Below, one piece after another: positions 56,496 to 64,000 of a stretch of 64,000 bases of DNA. Positions within the stretch are counted from its first letter, which is position 1. Each line of letters starts with the position of its first letter. Origin of the DNA: Beroe forskalii (taxonomy: Eukaryota; Ctenophora; Nuda; Beroida; Beroidae); contig WFMF01000269.1 in assembly GCA_011033025.1 (NCBI GenBank), positions 1-64,000 on the forward strand, written 5' to 3'. Made by a program: the position numbers and the translations under genes. The notes under the pieces were generated by a model. That model had not been told where the DNA came from and searched no databases. It was given only the letters and a program-made list of their open reading frames with translations.

Positions 56496-56798
56496 GTGAC
56501 AGGTGCCCAGCATGCATTCCATTCAGATCAATTGCAATTGTGTCGCATGGTGTTCAGCCCCATTGACATGAGAACAGCGGAATCCTGTTACAAACCCGAA
56601 CTGTATTCCCCAGACAATCTGGCTTGCGGGAGAAAGAAGACAGGATTTCGTCACAAATCCTCCACTTTGAGCCATGATAATGACGTCACCGGTCACAGAA
56701 CTTTGTCCTTTAGTCGGACTTGTGAGAGCGCATTATCCCTCCTCTCCATCCCCTCCCACAGCCTGCTCATCAGTAATTGCAATGACTTAGATTTGTGA
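56496..56798 (+). other. Possible terminal exon (weak)
   Basis: Follows a good acceptor (AATGTGACAG) and stays open for about 95 codons to a stop, with a composition richer in GC than the flanks: H-A-F-H-S-D-Q-L-Q-L-C near the start and Ser/Leu-rich near the end. It could be the last exon of the 54.1-kb gene. A direct join to exon B falls out of frame, so another exon would be needed between them. Confidence 0.28.
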
Positions 56799-59700
56799 GG
56801 AATAGACCTTGAAATCCAATATATCCCTGCTAGATGTCCCACTGAGGACTGGCCACTCCGTGAATCTAAAACAACAACAACTAAAACATTATATATAGAG
56901 TTGAACGTTTGTCTCTTCCCTAGCTTCTTAACGTGTACACCATCTGATACTTTCCTTTCGTCGACACACTCGCACCTGTTCGTCCGACTTTTCGGACTTT
57001 GTATATAACAATATTCTTTGATAAAAGTTCGTAGGTATAACGTTATATATAGTTTTTTTGTAAAGTAATTGAGTCGAGTCTTTGTTTGTTTTCGCGGATT
57101 TTGTTACTTCGAACTTGACTGTACATGGAACATCTCTGTCTTAACTTTAGTCGGTGAGTATAAGTCACTTTCTGCTTCTCTGGTTTCGTTAGTAGTACTG
57201 AGTAGTCATGATTATTATACGAAGTTTAGCAAAAATTGAAGAATATTTATAGTAAAACTCAACAAGGGGTGTTGCGAAAATTACGTTTTTATAAACTTTT
57301 TCAAGTTGTACTATTGTTCCGTATTCAAAATTGAAGAATAGGCTATCTATAAAGCAATCACGTTTGCTGTCGCACGGCGTTACAATTCCACACGTGGAGC
57401 CTCGCTATTTACTGGTAAAATATTCGGGGTAACTTCCAGTGGGTCAACAATTACCTATAATTAGAGCAGAGGCTGTGTATACTGCATAAACTAGAAATTA
57501 TTCATGTTGATTATGTGCTATTATCAACGATCGTTGAATAGCTACCATGATGCGATGTAGGTACACTTTTTTTTTATCAATCACGTTTCCGAACATCACT
57601 TTGAAACATTATTACTAAATTTGGATGATTCAAACGATCTAACGATGGGAATGAAAGAAATATGTACAGGAAAATTTAAATTTTGTTCGCTGCTGTATTT
57701 CCGATATAGGAATAAAGAAAAATCCATTACTCAAACACTCTGTGGTATAATAATGTCTCGACAACAAAAGGCTGCGTGCATGAATCAGTCATTCGACGCG
57801 GTCAATAACTCACTTTAAAGTGTGATGATGTCGTCATGGTATTGGCGTGTGGCGGTCGCTTGCTCACTTGATGTACCATTAAGGCACGTATACTATGTGG
57901 TGGCAACAATTCGTGAATTGCTGCCCGTGATGTAAGTTCCATGATTGTCAATAAATACACGCCATATTCTAATGTATTCAGATGACTTTCAAGTCCATCA
58001 AAGCGTAGCCTAATTAATCATGCGAGTCACTTAACAATCAATTTCAGTTCACTACGAAAATATATGCCTTTAATTGGATTTGTGATTTATATCCAGCATG
58101 TTTCATATTGATAACCATTTAAGGATATCTCTAAAACACCATGACGTGTAAAACGTCAGACAAATTCGTGGCGGTAGGCATCAAACCCCTTAATTACTTT
58201 CACCTCGACCAATTCTTCACTAAAAGCTTAACAGAAGTAATGGCTTGCCAGAGCTTATTAACTTTTAAGGGCACCTGGTCACAGCAATCCGAAACCATCG
58301 CGTCATAAATTGAGCTCACTGCAGTGGTATTAAAGTATTAATTGCTTCCGAGTTCCAACTTTTGCGTAAAGTTTGATTATTCTTTGGTCGCCTTACAATT
58401 CAGCTCTGCCATGCAGTACGAATTTTAGTTAGCTCATGATATTGAAGTATTGAAATCTATGATTGAATTTCTGGCGATGTTCCACCGAAGTTCAAATACA
58501 TTCCATACCAGCCAGTTGTTGATTTCTGTGGAATGATAAGCTTCGTTTGCTGTTTCCTGGTTGAAGAGAGCTTGTTGAGATTACAGTGCATTTAGAATTT
58601 CATTGAAATCTCCGTAGAAATCAGCCATTTGAGGAGGAGCATTAGTCGTGGTGGTTCATCGATTATTTAAGTCTGCATCTACAGTCTGTAGCTATGAAAT
58701 GAATTTGTTATGATTTAAAGGCTACCTGGGTTCCCTGTACTAACTTGTTCTACCCGGAATGTTCTAATTTCCTAGGTATTCAAATACCAATATATCTCCA
58801 ATGAAATTTGACTCATTGCTCAATACTCTCAACTGAAAGGTTTGGTTGAAATGTGAGAGATAAAGCTTTGAAGTTTCTATAGGATGTGTGCATCTATTAC
58901 AGTATAATAACTTGGTATAACATCAGCTTTCTATAATAACGCTAGTCTACTATATGCGATGAAAACAAGTAAATCCATGAAGTATAATTACAGTATTAGG
59001 TGTGCACACTGCACAGTCAAAATGAGCAGGTATTAGGTAAGTCCAGGAAGATTCCCCACGGTTCAGTGAATTTACACACCACCATGACCACCTGGAACCT
59101 GTTATCGGAACTGTGTGTGTATGTTTATATGTAGGTTTGTATGTACATCATATGTTTGTGTGTATACAGTGTACCCTCGTTAGAGGTTCACACCTAGAAA
59201 TCCTTGGCCTTGTAGTCACACGGTTGGAATGAGCTAAAGATAAGTGGTAAATTGATTCCATTTGGTGTATCGATTACAACAGGGACTGTCCATGATAACA
59301 GACTTCTTGTTAATTTCAGTCGTAATTATATGTTTTTCTGAAATCAGATATGAAATCAGAATAATTCATTAAATATTCAATATTCAATAATTTGAAACAT
59401 TCGTCTAATCCCCAAAATTTGGCACAATTTTGTTGTTTTTTTGACCTTGAATTTAAATTTCGTACCTACACAGTTACAAGATCAGGATATTTTGGTCGTT
59501 GGGAATTTCAAGAATATGTCATAACAAGGAAGAAATTTATGATTTCCTTATCTGTTTTAAGACGCTTGAGGATCGCATAACATGACAATATGACCGGATT
59601 TCGAATAAGGACTTTGCACTGCGATGTCTAGTTAGCGTCTGGTGCTTGGTGGTACGTCCTTTTCCTGACGCTATGCTTCTATGAACGGTTTTAAAACTTT

Positions 59701-62700
59701 TACCGTATTTAAGATCAAATGCGACTGTTTAAGAGTTTTGATATGCGTCCACTTTGAAGTTTTAAGTGCAAATATGTGACCGTTTTGTACTTCAGCCTCA
59801 TTGCTCATGCTCCCGTTTACTGATCATATAAACGCCTATAACGTTTTGCGAGTTTTATGGTTTTGGCTCATATTTTAAAGCAGTCTCAATCAATGTGTTC
59901 ACAGTTCTTGAATTGTTGACTTTTTGAAGTGATTATGGCTACTTTCCTGGTGTAAAGTTACCACTCAAGAATGAAGGAATTAAGGAGTACTTAATTGGAG
60001 AAAATTTGGAGAAAATTTGCCACAACTCTGTCAATCCAGCAATGCAGTAGAAATACTGTAAATAATTATAAATATACGGACTGGAATATGCATAATGCAT
60101 TGAGATCGGGGTAACAATCACATGATTACCCAATTGCTGTTTAATAATGAATATTAAATTTGAATATTGAATTTCTGTGGATTCTCCAATTATCACGATT
60201 GAATGGCAGTCTTCGTTATCAGTTATTGCTAGATGTGATTAGGTACTGTGTTACGTTCTTTCAGTGTTTTGTATCGATTCTGTGTAGCATCGAATCGGTA
60301 TCGGTGGCACTGGCCTCTGATTTTTCCCTGAGCTCGCAAGCCTGTCATATTTGATTCTAATGCTTGCAGATACGTCCAACGCGTAAAGTGCAACAAAACG
60401 TGTCCCTTAGACTACGAATTAAAAGTAGCATTTTATTCTCACCTTACTGTTAATGATTAAAAAGTGGGAATATTCTCACCGATTATACCCTTTCTAGACG
60501 TAGTAGCTGGTGAGCCATCCTGCGTCAGTGTGTGTATGGAGAGGGGTACAACTCATGGTTTTATATTTTGATTGGTAAGACATTATTTCTTTGCAATAAT
60601 CCTGAACGCACACTATTGTCACTTTGACACATGTTCGGACCTCATAAAACACCTGGGTTTACAACTCACACAGTAATAATGGTGTGTAATGCAACTGTGA
60701 AAGTCTTTATTTGTAAGGGAGAGAATCGGTGTAATATTGCATTTAGTCCAGGTAACCATGCGGTATGCAGGGCCGCTTAGCGAGTTCTGATTTAAAGTCA
60801 TTGTCAGACTGTGAAAGGGTGATTGAAATGATATGGCTGAGCAGTGACCAGCGGGCACTATTAGTCGTAACTGTCGAAGCCATCTTTTTCCGCTAATCAC
60901 TGTACCAGTGATTAGCGGACCCCCTTAGCCTCACTAACAGTCTCTACCAGGGGACTAGAAAGAGCCTAGCCCCACAAAAATAGCCCCCACCCTTTCAACA
61001 CCCATGATGTGTCCCATACCCACCCAGTGAGACTTTGCACTCTGTCACAACATCACATCACTTGTGTTGTTTACCAGTTAGAGTGGCACTCTAGTCAGGA
61101 GTGGGATAGTTTAATCATACCCCACTCCCCACCTTACCACGACACTTGGGCACCCTTGTGCACGTGCGAGCCATTGTCTACTCAGGGGCCATGCCTTCTG
61201 GCTGTCAATTGTATCCAACATAGCAGGTACTAGCTACTTTGATAGATTGAATTGGAAATACCCTCAATCCAATTTCCATTTGGTACAGTGCCCACATCCC
61301 GTCTTGTAATCATGATATTGGACGGCCTTTGTATCGAGGAAGTTTTATGAATTACCAGTGACAAGATTGTTCACGGGCATGGTCGTGTTATATAGCAGCT
61401 TTGCTACCAAATGGGTTCGGGGATGCTCTCCGATCCAGTGAGCTTTGTAGCAGTTTAGGAAAAATTTGCTAAATTGTAACGTATGCGGAAACCATTTAAC
61501 AAGCTTAACTATATGTGTCAACAATTGTCCATTGCCTTAGGGAAGGAGGTGAAATTATTGGGAAGTTGCCAAGTATCAATAATCAGTGAGCTACCACGAG
61601 CAATGGATGTGATATATTGCTTGCCTATTGTAACCCATGTGCTGTTCTCCATTGGATGGAAAGGTCTGAAAAGCACTTCTATAAAGTATTGAAGCTGCTC
61701 TGTTACTGCTCTGTTACTGGGCGTTAACTACAGCCTCCGTCACAGAGGGAGAAGTGGTTTTTAGAAGCTATTGTGTCTTGTAATGTAGAGGTATAATACT
61801 ACTAGTGTGAGTATTATAATTATTATTCACTAGATAATGAAGGTATAGCCAGGGCTTTTACAAAAACTATGTTAATTATCTATTAATTATCTATAAGTTT
61901 AGATGTTTAGATTGAACCACCCCACGTTTCAGTAGCCGAAATCTTAGTCACTCTAAAATCTGAACACTCTACAGTAAATATCTTTCCAATTTACCTACTT
62001 TAGTAAAAGTTTATGATTCAATATCTTTAATTTGCCTGGATTAGTTTCACACTGAAAATTTAGCTAAGGTCTACAAACCGACAGTACGGCTGCACGCTTA
62101 CAACTTTACAAAACTTGGCAACTTCTCATCTTACCATCCAGTCACCAGTAGCTCTGGCCCATTGCCAATTTCACATGGAGTGGGACAGCTGGATATAAAG
62201 CAACCTGGAGCTTGACTGAATTGTTTCTCCTAAAATGTAGGGGCTTTCAAATTTCAATAGTAATTAACCGTGCTTCAAGATGTCTTATTTCAGAACTTCT
62301 TGAATATTTTTGAAAGTTGGAGGATACGATTTAGGCATGTAGACTGCCTAATGATCACTGATCACCGGTCTGAGTCCGTCTGGATTTTTGTTTACATTGC
62401 ATTGTCCACCAGTGTTGAGTCAAGAACAATGTTTCATTAACTGCATGTAGTCCAGCTTTTCAAAGCTCTACTAACAATGTACACACTGCAGTACACACAC
62501 AGAGTTTGTATTTAATGACAGAGCACTGTTGCAGTACCTGGTCATTGGTCTACTGTACTACAGTCTAAAGATCGAGATGCGGCCATTACTTGTGATGATC
62601 TGGCTACATGGATCAAAATAGCCTCACGATAATAGACCAGTGAACGGACAAAAGTCCGCTGGACATAACTGAGAAAGAGCGGTACAGGAACAATGCTGTT

Positions 62701-64000
62701 CCCTTGAGTAACTTCACCTCGACAAAATAACCCTCCCCCACCATTGAGACATTGGAACGGAAATTCATTGTTCGGCTGACTCTGCGCTTCCAAATCCGGG
62801 TTAAAGTTAGGCTAGGGAATAGGGTTTAGGTAAGGGCTTAGACACCTAAATTATTACCAAACAATAGATAAGTGTTTATGATTGATTAACAATCTCTACA
62901 TTAGATCATGGTTCCTCTGAGCACTACGGTTGAACTGTGTACACCCACACTGGACAATAAACAGTAACTGTTGGTATATACACACAAATATACACTCCAC
63001 ATATTACATAATATAAAGACGGCATGTTTACTTTTCAAATGAGGGAAATACCCCTCCTCCTCCTCATCTTACTCCCAATTCGATCCCTCCTCAAGATGCT
63101 TACTAATTTCATTCCACTCTTTGCCAATCAGCACTCCTCTCCGGTTCCTAATTAGCGGCTAATTTGAGTGATAGAGTTGCGTAATTGTCCTGATTATGAT
63201 GGGTCAAAGTAGGAGGAGGAGGAATTAGGAGGGAATGTTTATACTGGATGATGTCCCTACATACTTGAGTGTAATGTGTGTGTGGGCTTGCAGCTCTGTG
63301 AGTCTGTGCTATCATATGAGGCACATAATATGAGCGAATGTATCTTGCGAGTGGAGTGTACACTGTACCGACATATTATTATCTAAATTTCATCTGGAGA
63401 TAAACAGATAAGAAGTAGTCAAGTATAAGAACCAAATCTGATATTTGTGATGACCAGGAGGTAAATTTTCAAGGGATTATGATTGGTAGTCCCTAATCAT
63501 AATCATATAATGACTGATTATTGAAGGAGGAGGTACCTAACTTTCTGTTGGAACGTAGACCTGAATGGTATGAAACTGGGAAATGCTTTGTTCATTGTTC
63601 ATCTGTATTTCCACTGTAATAGTCATATCAAAATTTTCAAGAAGGGTACTGCTAAGCGAAGGAACGACTGTTCTCTGTTTTCTGTCGCTAATTAAACAAT
63701 TAAGTGTCGCCATTGATCTGTCGCCATCAAGCTTTCTCCATTACTCTCCTCATATAGAGTCTGAGTAAGAGTATGTCTCAGGAATTTAATGTTATTAAAA
63801 TTTAATGTTATCAAACAGTAAATTACTAACGATTAGTCTATTAATCTGCTACTTCGTATTTCTTTGGAAAGCAACGTACCAGCAGTTTTCATTGTTCGTT
63901 CGCCGCCAAATTATTTACTGTAGTATAAATTATTTTCATAAAATGACCCTTTTGTTTTGACTCAATAAAAATAAGGCTCCGTCATTCGTCGCCACTTTTT
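56799..64000. other. Long interval without recognisable genes
   Basis: AT-rich throughout, with short frames only and no domain signal. Low-complexity GT/TGTA stretches occur near 59110-59170. I see no RNA gene, clear repeat array or mobile element. Distant introns or regulatory DNA remain possible. Confidence 0.45.

Noticed and set aside
1-64000. tRNA, rRNA or other structured RNA genes
   Set aside because: I looked for tRNA B-box-like GGTTCGA(A/T)TCC patterns with matching stems and found none that I could support by eye. A covariance-model scan would be decisive.

Overview
The window is nuclear DNA of a multicellular animal. It is AT-rich, its genes are separated by kilobases of non-coding DNA, UBA3 and other genes have GT-AG introns, and there are many minisatellites, short inverted-repeat (MITE-like) elements and a decayed non-LTR retrotransposon. 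The proteins are metazoan in type: a rhodopsin-like GPCR, an SVOP-like transporter, UBA3 and GDPD1. The intronless divergent GPCR and SVOP-like genes fit an early-branching invertebrate, perhaps a cnidarian. That placement is an impression, not a demonstration.

Layout. 1-4.3 kb is repeats: a 2-kb 21-bp minisatellite, a 132-bp palindromic element with a target duplication, and TTTGGCAAAC-type arrays. 4.3-8.7 kb is non-coding with two small inverted-repeat elements. An intronless GPCR (8700-9773, +) and an intronless SVOP-like transporter (11317-12810, +) follow. 12.8-18.4 kb is non-coding with several inverted-repeat elements. 18.4-20.7 kb (-) holds a spliced gene for a protein dominated by about 545 residues of AAAAE repeats, broken by one 2-bp frameshift. 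21.3-26.8 kb is a block of minisatellites (17, 38 and 64 bp units) that includes a 2-kb segmental duplication.

27.8-35.6 kb (-) is the conserved gene cluster: a two-exon small membrane protein, then GDPD1-like glycerophosphodiesterase, then UBA3, the catalytic subunit of the NEDD8 E1. All three read leftward. Nothing shows that they are co-transcribed. 36.7-38.9 kb (+) is a dead LINE with a MITE inside ORF1 and a GC-rich block joined to its broken endonuclease. 42.5-45.5 kb is a 2.9-kb foldback element with roughly 0.85-kb arms built of 172-bp repeats. Weak (+) exon candidates surround it. 54.1-54.7 kb (+) carries two phase-compatible exons of an unrecognised Ser/Arg/Asn-rich protein. The rest, to 64 kb, shows no convincing genes.

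No operon-like or defence-like system is visible. The most unusual items are the AAAAE-repeat protein, the tandem copies of the UBA3 splice acceptor in its own intron, and the 2.9-kb foldback element.
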